Position numbers and translations under genes: made by a program. Shown in pieces: positions 1 to 5,737 of a stretch of DNA of 7,348 nt. The notes under the pieces were generated by a model. That model ran no database searches, had not been told where the DNA came from, and saw only the letters and a list, made by a program, of their open reading frames with translations. The number at the start of each line of letters is the position of its first letter. The first letter of the stretch is position 1. The DNA lies in NCBI GenBank assembly GCA_050015935.1, contig JBEKAL010000205.1, forward strand, positions 1 to 7,348, in the 5' to 3' direction. The DNA is from Roseiarcus sp050015935. Lineage in GTDB: Bacteria > Pseudomonadota > Alphaproteobacteria > Rhizobiales > Beijerinckiaceae.

Positions 1-140
1 GCCGCTGGTCCCCACGGCGCAAAGTATGGGTGCGGACCAGCCGGTACGAGCGCAACTTTGACCTCGGTCGCCGCCGCCATAACGGTGCCCAAGGCCAGAC
101 AGACAACAGCGAGTCCAAGTTTTTTGCTAAGCGTTTTCAT
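1..140 (-). CDS. Periplasmic sugar-binding protein of an ABC transporter (5' end only)
   Basis: Only the first 46 codons are inside the window; the gene runs off the left edge. The ATG is at 140-138, with a strong AGGAGG ribosome binding site seven bases upstream. Residues 1 to about 24 form a classic Sec signal peptide: MKTLSKK, then the hydrophobic stretch LGLAVVCLALGTVMA, with likely cleavage after the alanine run. The mature protein starts TEVKVALVPAGPHPYFAPWG. This is the first beta strand and ligand loop typical of type I periplasmic binding proteins of the ribose/rhamnose class, where a PHPYF-like segment contacts the sugar. Family membership is well supported, but the substrate is inferred. 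The partner permease and ATPase would be expected downstream, outside the window. A tandem repeat lies directly upstream of the start. Confidence 0.65.
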   Translation of the reverse strand, partial: MKTLSKKLGLAVVCLALGTVMAAATEVKVALVPAGPHPYFAPWGPA

Positions 141-147
141 GTTCGTC

Positions 148-153
148 CCTCCT
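148..153 (-). promoter_or_regulatory. Shine-Dalgarno site of the sugar-binding-protein gene
   Basis: The minus strand reads AGGAGG here, seven bases before the ATG at 140-138. It is the strongest ribosome binding site in the window and fixes the start codon. Its context CTGAGGAGGGACG matches the CTGAGGTGGGACG of the tandem repeat just upstream, so the site looks like the modified end of that repeat array. Confidence 0.75.
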
Positions 154-245
154 CAGTCCCAACATGCGAACGGGCCCCCCCACCTCAGACCCAAGATGCG
201 AACGGGCCCCGTCCCACCTCAGACCCAAGATGCGAATGAGCCCAC
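151..245. repeat. Three tandem copies of a 32-34 bp repeat
   Basis: On the plus strand, units begin with CCTCAG at 151, 183 and 217, giving periods of 32 and 34 bp. The core CCTCAGACCCAAGATGCGAA is identical in units two and three. Unit one differs by CCTCAGTCCCAACATGCGAA. A GGGCCCC-type spacer follows the core in units one and two and is altered in unit three (GAGCCCACC). The array sits entirely in the leader or promoter region of the binding-protein gene to its left. There are no variable spacers, so it is not a CRISPR array. It could be a set of regulator-binding sites or a slippage-expanded leader; the sequence does not decide. Confidence 0.85.
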
Positions 246-300
246 CTTTTCCTCCGCCGAAACAATTTCGCTCCGGAGAACCTTAGAACCCTAGACCTGA

Positions 301-456
301 TCATCGGCTATGTAAACAGGGGTTTTACGGCATTTTACAGGGACAGCTTTTTTACCGGGACAGGATACGAATTCCCCAATTTAGCCTACCCGCGCCTCGC
401 ATCGCTCTCGGCGACGGGGCAGAATTCCGCGCCTAACGCCCTGATTTCCCTGTCCC
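301..456. other. Intergenic stretch with recurring GGGACAG motifs, possible decayed mobile-element end
   Basis: No gene is supported between the repeat array and the DUF167 fragment. The stretch is lower in G+C than the genes. It holds GGGACAG at 340-346 and 357-363, both on the plus strand and both preceded by a TTTTAC- or TTTAC-like sequence. The inverted form CTGTCCC is at 450-456. A related GGGGCAGAATTCC at about 416-428 echoes GGGACAGGATACGAATTCC at 357-375. Repeated GGGACAG-type motifs in both orientations resemble intergenic elements associated with IS200-like (REP-associated) transposases, but no transposase gene is present. That link is inference from resemblance only. Confidence 0.3.
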
Positions 457-511
457 GCGTCCAAGGTTCGCCAGCCCATCCCCGATCGCCGCGCGCCGAA
501 CCCGCCCAGCG

Positions 512-533
512 CCGCCGCGCGCGGACGCGGCGG
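512..533. terminator. GC-rich hairpin downstream of the DUF167 fragment
   Basis: CCGCCGCG at 512-519 pairs perfectly with CGCGGCGG at 526-533 around a six-base loop. For minus-strand transcripts it comes 26 bases after the stop codon of the DUF167 fragment, a reasonable place for transcription to end. No run of T follows on the minus strand; four A's follow on the plus strand instead. It is therefore not a textbook intrinsic terminator, and simple GC-rich chance pairing is possible. Confidence 0.3.
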
Positions 534-558
534 AAAACCGTCACGCAAGCCATTGAAA

Positions 559-845
559 TCAGGCCTTCGCGCCGGAAAGTGGCGCCCCGCGCGTCAGTTC
601 GCTCAGCCTCGCCGCCAGCTCCTCCGCCGCCCCCGTCACCGCGACCTGCTTCAACCGGCTCTTCGCGCCCGCGATCAGCCGCGCCTTCGACGCGGCCACG
701 CCGAGCTTGTCGGCGATCAGCCTGCACAAAGCCTCGTTGGCTTTTCCCGCCTCGGGCGCGCTGCGCACGCGCGCGAGCAGCACGCGCGTTCCGTCCGAGA
801 GGGTCGCGACGCCGTCGATGGCGCCGCGCCCAAGCGGCGCGTCGC
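559..845 (-). pseudogene. 5'-truncated second copy of the DUF167 (YggU-family) gene
   Basis: Minus-strand translation ending at the TGA at 561-559 gives AIDGVATLSDGTRV, KANEALCRLIADKLGV and IAGAKSRLKQVAV in order. This is the body of a DUF167 protein. It matches the complete copy at 2146-2454 at 55 of 76 positions by hand count, with no frameshift. What is missing is the first 25 or so residues, including the N-terminal strand ending in RLTPKGG. The homology stops just short of the TAA of the binding-protein gene at 848-846. No ATG, GTG or TTG lies in frame between that stop and the homologous region. The 3' end carries an extra TRGAPLSGAKA tail. Differences from the full copy include many synonymous and conservative changes, so most of the divergence occurred while the gene was functional. 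It could still be expressed by an unusual start; more likely it is a remnant. Confidence 0.7.
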
Positions 846-1955
846 TTACTGGGCGATCGGGGCGTACTGCCCGTCGTGCCACTTGTTGATGTCGAAATGC
901 GGATCCTTCACGTCGCCCTTGGCGTCGAAGACGATCGGGCCGAGCAGGGTGTCGACCGGCTGGCCGTTCTCCAGCGCCTCGGCGACCTTGACCGGGTCGT
1001 CGGAGCCGGCGCGCTTGATCCCCTCGCCGATCGCCTGGACGACGCCGTAGGAGAACAGCGTGAACCCTTCCGGATTGTAGTTCTGCGCCTTGAACTGCTC
1101 CATCGCCTTGGCGGCGGTGGGCGCGCGGCGCGGATCGGCGGCGAAGGTGAACAGCGTTCCCTCGCCCGCCGGGCCGGCGATCTGCCAGAATTCGGCGGTG
1201 GCGAGCGCGTCGGCGCTCATCAACTGGAACTTGTAGCCCTGGTCGGCCGCCTGGCGCAGCATCAGGCCGGCTTCGGTGTGATAGCCGCCGTAATAGAGGA
1301 ATTCGACGCCGGCCGCCTTCAGCTTGCTGACGATGGCGCTGTAGTCCTTCTCGCCGGGGTTGATGCCCTCGAACAGCACTTCCTGGACGCCCAGGCTGTT
1401 GAGCGTCTGCTTGACGACAGTCGCCAGGCCTTTGCCGTAGGCCCCCTTGTCGTGCAGGATGGCGATCTTCTTGTCCTTGAAATTCTTGGCGATCCACGGG
1501 GCGACGAATGCGCCCTGCGCGTCGTCGCGCGGGAACACACGCATGATCGTCGGATAGCCCTTCTCGGTCAGCGTCGGGTTCGTCGACGCCGGGCTCATCA
1601 TCAGCACCTTGTTGTCGGCGTAGACGTCGGACGCGGGAATCGACGAGCCCGAACAGGCGTGGCCGTCGACGAACTTGATCTGTTGGCCGACGACGAGATT
1701 GGCGACCGCGACCGCCTGCTTGGGATCGCAGACGTCGTCTTCGATGAGAACCTTGATGTTGCGGCCGGACACGCCGCCCGCCTCGTTGATCGCCGCGGCC
1801 GCCGCTTCGGCGCCGCGCTTCATTTGATCCCCGATCGCCGCCAACGAGCCCGTCATCGGCCCGGCCACCGCAATGGCGATGTCGTCGGCCTTGGCCGGCG
1901 CGACGAGTAAGGTCGAGGCGAGCCCCGCCAGCGACAAGATCAACGCTCCACGCAT
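846..1955 (-). CDS. LivJ/LivK-type branched-chain amino acid ABC transporter substrate-binding protein
   Basis: The 369-residue product is a periplasmic binding protein that delivers branched-chain or related amino acids to an ABC permease. Residues 1-23 are a signal peptide with probable cleavage after APAKA. The mature protein begins DDIAIAVAGPMTGSLAAIGD, the usual LivJ/LivK opening. C76 and C101 (DDVCDPKQ and GHACSGSS) correspond to the conserved disulfide of LivJ, and the ligand-contact segments SGSS and SPASTNPTLT follow. IAILHDKGAYGKG and EFLYYGGYHTEAG mark the second lobe. Length and C-terminal end (FDINKWHDGQYAPIAQ) are normal. The ATG at 1955-1953 has GGAGG nine bases upstream (1969-1965) on the minus strand. 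No livHMGF genes adjoin it, so it either serves a transporter encoded elsewhere or is an orphan. True substrate specificity cannot be read from sequence. It is flanked on both sides by DUF167 copies. Confidence 0.92.
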   Translation of the reverse strand: MRGALILSLAGLASTLLVAPAKADDIAIAVAGPMTGSLAAIGDQMKRGAEAAAAAINEAGGVSGRNIKVLIEDDVCDPKQAVAVANLVVGQQIKFVDGHACSGSSIPASDVYADNKVLMMSPASTNPTLTEKGYPTIMRVFPRDDAQGAFVAPWIAKNFKDKKIAILHDKGAYGKGLATVVKQTLNSLGVQEVLFEGINPGEKDYSAIVSKLKAAGVEFLYYGGYHTEAGLMLRQAADQGYKFQLMSADALATAEFWQIAGPAGEGTLFTFAADPRRAPTAAKAMEQFKAQNYNPEGFTLFSYGVVQAIGEGIKRAGSDDPVKVAEALENGQPVDTLLGPIVFDAKGDVKDPHFDINKWHDGQYAPIAQ

Positions 1956-1978
1956 CTCGAAATCCCTCCGTGCCTGAT

Positions 1979-2000
1979 CGGCGCGCCTTCAAGCGCGCCG
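1979..2000 (-). promoter_or_regulatory. Hairpin in the leader of the amino-acid-binding-protein gene
   Basis: CGGCGCGC at 1979-1986 pairs perfectly with GCGCGCCG at 1993-2000 around a six-base loop. On the minus strand it lies nine bases upstream of the GGAGG ribosome binding site (1969-1965). If transcribed, it could affect translation or mRNA stability. I found no convincing -35/-10 pair in 2001-2145; a TATGTT hexamer at about 2010-2015 lacks a well-spaced -35. Function is inference, and chance pairing in GC-rich DNA is possible. Confidence 0.35.
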
Positions 2001-2111
2001 CGCCGCGGAAACATAACCTATCCACCCCGGCCAAGCGCCCTTCGCGCCCCAGCCCGGATCTCGCGGCCGCCTCAGCGATAGACCGAACTGGGCCGGCGGT
2101 CGAATCCTTTG

Positions 2112-2133
2112 CGGCGGCGGGCGGTCGCCGCCG
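2112..2133. terminator. Hairpin just after the xerD-DUF167 operon
   Basis: CGGCGGCG at 2112-2119 pairs perfectly with CGCCGCCG at 2126-2133 around the loop GGCGGT. It starts 12 bases after the DUF167 stop codon on the minus strand, so it is well placed to end the xerD operon transcript. A U-tract is lacking (AAAGG follows), so termination here would be weak, or the hairpin may act as a 3' stabiliser. Confidence 0.4.
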
Positions 2134-2145
2134 AAACTCGCCGCC

Positions 2146-2454
2146 CTACAAACTCTCCAGCCGCGCGATCAGCGCCGCGGGGTCGCCGGCGACCGCGACC
2201 TGCTTCACTCGGCTCTTCGCGCCGGCGACGAGCCGCGCGCGGGAGGCGGGAACGCCGAGCTTGTCGGCGAGAAGCGCGCAGAGCGCGGCGTTGGCGCGCC
2301 CGTCCTCGGGGGCGGCGCGCACCCGAGCGAGCACGACGCGCGCGCCGTCGGAAAGCGTCGCGACGCCTTCGATCGCGTCGCGCCCGCCCTTCGGCGTCAG
2401 CCGGCAGGCGACGACGACGCCGTCGAGGGTGGCGCGCCACGGCGCGCCGCTCAC
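2146..2454 (-). CDS. DUF167 / YggU-family protein (complete copy)
   Basis: The 102-residue product is a small cytoplasmic protein of the DUF167 (UPF0235, YggU) family, whose biochemical role is not established. It shows the typical order: an N-terminal strand ending in VACRLTPKGGRDAIEGV, then the family core RVRAAPEDGRANAALCALLADKLGV and SRARLVAGAKSRVKQVAVAG. Length is normal for the family. Translation begins at GTG (2454-2452), which overlaps the xerD stop codon as GTGA. It is therefore the third gene of the 47-residue-protein/xerD operon and probably translated by coupling. A truncated, roughly 72% identical copy lies at 559-845 on the other side of the amino-acid-binding-protein gene. Confidence 0.85.
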   Translation of the reverse strand: MSGAPWRATLDGVVVACRLTPKGGRDAIEGVATLSDGARVVLARVRAAPEDGRANAALCALLADKLGVPASRARLVAGAKSRVKQVAVAGDPAALIARLESL

Positions 2455-3410
2455 TTGCGCTCCTCATCGGAAAGCGGATGCAGGTCGCGCACCATCGCCT
2501 TGGCGCGCTCGTCGAGCACGTGGGTGTAAATCTGCGTCGTCGAAATGTCGGCGTGGCCGAGCAACTCCTGCACCACGCGCAGATCCGCGCCGTTTTGCAG
2601 CAGGTGGCTGGCGAAGGCGTGGCGCAGCACGTGCGGGCTGACGCGCGCCGCGGCGATTCCCGCCGCCGCCGCGACCGCCTTCAGGTCGCGCGCGAAAGCC
2701 TGGCGCGTCAGGTGGCCGCTGTCGCTGTCCGCCGGGAACAGCCAAGGGCCGGCCGCGGCGCCCGGCGCGTGGGCGTCGAGCAAATCGCGATAGAATTTCA
2801 TCGCGGCGCGCGCGGGGCCGGAAATCGGCGCGAGGCGTTCCTTGTTTCCTTTGCCGCGCACCGCGATCAGCGGCTCCTTGGCGCGCGCCGCCGACTTCGG
2901 CAGGGCGACGAGTTCGGAGACGCGCAGGCCCGAGGCGTAGATCAGCTCGATCAGGCACGCCATGCGCGCCGCCGCGAGCCGTTCGCGCGGCGGACGCTCC
3001 GACGCTTCGAGCCCCTCGCGCGCCGCGCCGATCAGGCGATCGACTTCGGCGACGCTCAAGATTTTCGGCAGCGGGCGGGCGCGGCGCGGCCCCTCGATCG
3101 CCAGGGTCGGATCGTCGGCGCGCCGCCCCTCGACATAGAGATATTTATGCAACTGCCGCAGCGAAGAAAGCCGGCGCGCCAGCGAGGCCGCGCTAAGGCC
3201 TTTTGCGCCGCGCGCGGCAAGAAAGCCACGAACGTCGGCGCTGGAAGCTTCGAGCGCGCTTCGCCCGCGCGCGGCGAGGAAGTCCGCATAGTCGGTCAGA
3301 TCGCGCCGATAGGCCTCGATGGTGTTGCGGGCAGCGCCGCGCTCCGAGGCGATCGCCTCGAGAAAGGATTCGACGAGGCGATCGCGAGGCGCCGGCCGCG
3401 GCGCGATCAT
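2451..3410 (-). CDS. xerD: Site-specific tyrosine recombinase XerD
   Basis: The 319-residue product works with XerC at the dif site near the chromosome terminus to resolve chromosome dimers. The N-terminal SAM-like core-binding domain (about residues 10-95) contains RNTIEAYRRDLTDYADFL. The C-terminal catalytic domain carries the complete tyrosine-recombinase set. This comprises R163 in GLRVSELV, K187 in RGKGNKER, H260 and R263 in HVLRHAFASHLL, H286 in LLGHADIS and the nucleophile Y295 in TTQIYTHV. Length and the C-terminal end HPLSDEERK fit XerD better than XerC. The ATG at 3410-3408 overlaps the stop of the upstream 47-residue gene (ATGA), and its own TGA overlaps the DUF167 start (GTGA). 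Assignment as XerD rather than another Xer paralogue is confident but not absolute. Confidence 0.92.
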   Translation of the reverse strand: MIAPRPAPRDRLVESFLEAIASERGAARNTIEAYRRDLTDYADFLAARGRSALEASSADVRGFLAARGAKGLSAASLARRLSSLRQLHKYLYVEGRRADDPTLAIEGPRRARPLPKILSVAEVDRLIGAAREGLEASERPPRERLAAARMACLIELIYASGLRVSELVALPKSAARAKEPLIAVRGKGNKERLAPISGPARAAMKFYRDLLDAHAPGAAAGPWLFPADSDSGHLTRQAFARDLKAVAAAAGIAAARVSPHVLRHAFASHLLQNGADLRVVQELLGHADISTTQIYTHVLDERAKAMVRDLHPLSDEERK

Positions 3411-3550
3411 GGCGGCGCCTTCGGGATGGTGACGATCTGCGTCATTTCCCGCGGATGCACCTTCACCGTCGCCACCAGCGCGATCATGGCGCCGTAGACC
3501 AGGGCGGCGAGCGCGCCGAGGATGACGAGAAAACGGAAGAGGGTCGGCAC
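3407..3550 (-). CDS. 47-residue single-pass membrane protein coupled to xerD
   Basis: This small gene reads from GTG at 3550-3548 to TGA at 3409-3407. The product begins VPTLFRFLVILGALAALVYG, with GTG read as Met, and ends PREMTQIVTIPKAPP. Residues 5-27 form one strong hydrophobic helix; the tail is short and polar. The stop overlaps the xerD ATG as ATGA, so the two are probably translationally coupled. I recognise the pattern (P-T-L-F-R-F-L helix, then a P-R-E-M-T tail) as a conserved hypothetical found upstream of xerD in Rhizobiales, from memory rather than a search. No clear Shine-Dalgarno precedes the GTG. A TTG 21 bases further upstream is in frame but would start inside the repeat element. 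Function is unknown. Confidence 0.75.
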   Translation of the reverse strand: MPTLFRFLVILGALAALVYGAMIALVATVKVHPREMTQIVTIPKAPP

Positions 3551-3562
3551 GGGGTCAGTCCA

Positions 3563-3675
3563 AGCTCGCAATGACGCACGTGGAATACGTCGCCGTCATT
3601 GCGAGAAGCGTAGCGACGAAGCAATCCAGCGGTTGCGGCCTGCGCATGGATTGCTTCGCTTCGCTCGTAATGACG
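3563..3675. repeat. Palindromic intergenic repeat of the Rhizobiales GTCATTGCGAG type
   Basis: CGTCATTGCGAG at 3594-3605 opens a left arm running to GCAATCCA at 3628. The right arm, TGGATTGCTTCGCTTCGCTCG at 3647 to GACG at 3675, is its imperfect inverted copy, giving a long hairpin with an 18-base loop. A shorter inverted copy, CTCGCAATGACG at 3565-3576, pairs perfectly with 3594-3605 and could form an alternative hairpin. The element lies in the gap between ruvB and the 47-residue gene, ending 13 bases before the latter's GTG. Such repeats are numerous in Bradyrhizobium-like and related genomes (general knowledge). I see nothing else of note in the rest of the 3551-3748 gap. Confidence 0.85.
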
Positions 3676-3748
3676 TCGCCGCGCGTTCGTCCGCGCGTTC
3701 TTTAGCACAAATTCCTTCACCTTTGCGCCGCCTTCGCGACGCAGCGCT

Positions 3749-4783
3749 TCATTCCTCCTCGAACAGGCTCGCCTGAGCGATTTCCCGCGGCGGCTCAGGG
3801 AGACGCAGATGCTTGAACGCATGCGAGGTTAAGAGCCGCCCACGCGGCGTGCGCTGCACGAAGCCCTGCTGGATGAGATAGGGCTCGATGATTTCCTCGA
3901 TCGCGTCGCGCGGCTCGGACAGCGCGGCGGCGATCGTTTCGACGCCGACCGGGCCGCCGCCGAAACTCGACGCGATCGTGTCGAGATAGCGCCGGTCCAT
4001 CTGATCGAGGCCGATTTGATCGACGTCGAGCAGGCGCAGCGCGCCGTCGGCGATCGCGCGGGTGACGGTTCTCGCGCCCTCGACGACGGCGAAGTCGCGC
4101 ACGCGCCTGAGCAGGCGCCCGGCGATGCGCGGCGTGCCGCGCGAACGCCTGGCGATTTCGTTCGCGCCTTCCTCCGCCAGCTCCAGCCCGATCACCCGCG
4201 CGCTGCGTCGCACGATGCTCTCGAGCTCGGGCACGGTGTAGAAATTGAGCCGCACGGGAATGCCGAACCGGTCGCGCAACGGCGTCGTCAACAGCCCCGC
4301 GCGCGTCGTCGCCCCGACCAGAGTGAACGGCGCGAGATCGATCTTGACCGAGCGCGCCGCCGGCCCGGCGCCGATGATGAGATCGAGCTGGAAATCCTCC
4401 ATCGCGGGATAGAGGATCTCCTCCACCGCCGGATTGAGGCGATGGATTTCGTCGATGAACAACACGTCGCGCGGCTCGAGATTGGTCAATTGCGCGGCCA
4501 GATCGCCCGCCTTGGCGATGACGGGCCCGGAGGTCGAGCGGAAATTGACGCCGAGCTCGCGCGCCACGATCTGCGCCAGCGTGGTCTTGCCGAGGCCCGG
4601 CGGGCCGACGAACAGCACGTGGTCGAGCGCCTCGCCGCGCGATTTCGCCGATTCGATGAACACCTTGAGGTTGTTGCGCGCGGCCTCCTGGCCGGTGAAA
4701 TCGGCCAGCACCTGCGGGCGCAGGGCCGTTTCGTCCTCCGGGCGCCTTTCGGCGGAGACGAGGCGGCGCGGAGCGTCGGCCAT
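3749..4783 (-). CDS. ruvB: Holliday junction branch-migration ATPase RuvB
   Basis: The 344-residue AAA+ motor forms hexameric rings that, with RuvA, drive branch migration of Holliday junctions. Residues 60-68 (GPPGLGKTT) are the Walker A motif, and 108-115 (LFIDEIHR) the Walker B motif. Sensor 1 is GATTRAGLL at 157-165, and LRDRFG at 169-174 holds the arginine finger region. Sensor 2 is GTPRIAGRLLRRVRD at 216-230. The C-terminal winged-helix domain contains GGGPVGVETIAAAL and YLIQQGFVQRTPRGR. Length is normal. The ATG at 4783-4781 comes one base after the stop of the membrane-protein gene, so ruvB is co-transcribed with it and with the toxin-antitoxin pair. The usual direct ruvA-ruvB adjacency is broken here. 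The acidic FEEE end is intact. Confidence 0.97.
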   Translation of the reverse strand: MADAPRRLVSAERRPEDETALRPQVLADFTGQEAARNNLKVFIESAKSRGEALDHVLFVGPPGLGKTTLAQIVARELGVNFRSTSGPVIAKAGDLAAQLTNLEPRDVLFIDEIHRLNPAVEEILYPAMEDFQLDLIIGAGPAARSVKIDLAPFTLVGATTRAGLLTTPLRDRFGIPVRLNFYTVPELESIVRRSARVIGLELAEEGANEIARRSRGTPRIAGRLLRRVRDFAVVEGARTVTRAIADGALRLLDVDQIGLDQMDRRYLDTIASSFGGGPVGVETIAAALSEPRDAIEEIIEPYLIQQGFVQRTPRGRLLTSHAFKHLRLPEPPREIAQASLFEEE

Positions 4784-4784
4784 T

Positions 4785-5360
4785 TCAGGCGCCTCCAGAC
4801 GGGGGAGGCGCCGGCGGCGCGGGAACGAGCGCGCCCCGCGTCGTCAAGCCGACGAGGCTCGCCGCCATCGCGCAGACGAGGCCGGAGGCGGCGCCGCAGG
4901 CGATGAGAGCATGGCGAAGCGTCGCGCCGACATCGCCCGAAAACGCCGCGTCGATCCAACGGCCGGACGCGGGACTCGCGTCCGCGCCGATCGTCGCCTC
5001 GACGGACGCGCCGAGCGAAGCCAGCCACAGAAAGAGGGCGTAGGTCATCGCGCCGCCGATCAGCGCGGCGGCGATCGAGCGCGGCGCGCCGGCGGGCGCC
5101 GCCGCGTCCCACAAAGCATAGACGAAGCCCGTCGCCGCCGCCGGCCCGACTCCGAGGACATAGGCGGCGACGAGCGCGACCGCGCCCCCGATCGGGGGCG
5201 CGATTGCGCCGAAATGGCCGACCGCATCGGCCGCGGCCGGCGCCGCCAACGCGACGGCGAGCGGAATGAACAGCGCCGCCCCGACCGCGGGGCCTAGCGC
5301 GGCGAACAGCAGCGCGAGGCCGATCATCGGCAGGAAGAAGCGGCGCGGCGGCTGGCTCAC
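4785..5360 (-). CDS. Predicted multi-pass inner-membrane protein between vapC and ruvB
   Basis: I do not recognise the family. The 191-residue product is very rich in alanine and hydrophobic residues. Probable membrane segments are at about residues 9-40 (one or two), 56-84, 95-120 and 150-172. A short extramembrane loop, EATIGADASPASGRWIDAAF, lies at 121-140, and a proline/alanine-rich tail (PAPPAPPPSGGA) ends the protein. The start chosen is GTG at 5360-5358, because it overlaps the vapC stop as GTGA and gives MSQPPRRFF followed directly by the first helix. A longer reading from 5546 would run entirely through vapC. The stop is one base upstream of the ruvB ATG. Both junctions indicate co-translation in the ruv operon. 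A link to DNA repair is suggested by position only. Confidence 0.7.
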   Translation of the reverse strand: MSQPPRRFFLPMIGLALLFAALGPAVGAALFIPLAVALAAPAAADAVGHFGAIAPPIGGAVALVAAYVLGVGPAAATGFVYALWDAAAPAGAPRSIAAALIGGAMTYALFLWLASLGASVEATIGADASPASGRWIDAAFSGDVGATLRHALIACGAASGLVCAMAASLVGLTTRGALVPAPPAPPPSGGA

Positions 5361-5737
5361 GGCGCGCTCTTGGCGAAATAGGCGACGCCCGGCAGCTCGG
5401 CGAAATGCGCGTCGCATGTGAGAAGATCGGCGCCGGCGTCGATCGCCGTCGCGTAGATGATCGCGTCGGCCATCGCGAGCGCATGCTCGTTGGCGACTTC
5501 CGCCGCTCTGAGCGCCAGGGCCGTATCCAAAGGCGTCACCACGCACTCGTTCGAAAACGCGATCACGCCGCCCGCCGCTTCCTCCGAGACCTGTCGGGCG
5601 AGCCAGCGCGCCAATTCGTATTGCACGATCGTCGGCACGATCCAGGCCTCCTGCGTAGGAATCTCAGGGTCGACTTTGCGGCCGACTTCCGAATCGCGCA
5701 GCCACTCGATCCACGCTGAGGTGTCGACGACGCGCAT
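5357..5737 (-). CDS. vapC: PIN-domain toxin, VapC family
   Basis: The 126-residue product is a PIN-fold ribonuclease. VapC toxins cleave tRNA or rRNA and are neutralised by a VapB partner. The acidic metal-binding residues are all visible: D5 in MRVVDTSAWIEWL, E41 in VQYELARWL, D91 in ALAMADAIIYATA and D109 in DLLTCDAHF. Length is normal. The ATG at 5737-5735 shares one base with the stop of the AbrB-type gene upstream (TGATG), the usual antitoxin-toxin coupling. Its own TGA overlaps the GTG of the membrane-protein gene. Nothing in the catalytic set is missing, so it is probably active. The RNA target cannot be predicted. Confidence 0.9.
   Translation of the reverse strand: MRVVDTSAWIEWLRDSEVGRKVDPEIPTQEAWIVPTIVQYELARWLARQVSEEAAGGVIAFSNECVVTPLDTALALRAAEVANEHALAMADAIIYATAIDAGADLLTCDAHFAELPGVAYFAKSAP

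Noticed and set aside
151..245. CRISPR array
   Set aside because: The three units are directly contiguous, with no unique spacers and no cas genes nearby.
2008..2016. dif-like XerD half-site (TTATGTTTC on the minus strand)
   Set aside because: Only part of one half-site matches, with no XerC half-site at the right spacing.
559..2034. A 491-codon minus-strand open frame spanning the binding-protein gene and the DUF167 fragment
   Set aside because: Its upstream two-thirds is an arginine-rich shadow of the LivK-type gene in another frame. Only the last part (559-845) resembles a protein family.
2109..3497. Long plus-strand frames opposite xerD (2109-3497) and ruvB (4016-4906)
   Set aside because: They are antisense shadows typical of GC-rich genes. 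They are rich in Arg and Ala, show no recognisable domain, and the minus-strand genes explain the region fully.
3685..3700. Alphaproteobacterial SOS (LexA) box
   Set aside because: GTTC and GTTC are separated by eight bases rather than the required seven, and the site lies inside a short local duplication of GCGCGTTC.
3484..3822. Minus- and plus-strand frames through 3522-3822
   Set aside because: These are the familiar spurious translations of the palindromic repeat (RHYERSEAIH, LLRFARNDV) and do not represent a protein.
4785..5546. A longer, 253-codon version of the membrane-protein gene
   Set aside because: The extra N-terminal part reads through vapC in another frame; the GTG at 5360 with a GTGA overlap is far more plausible.
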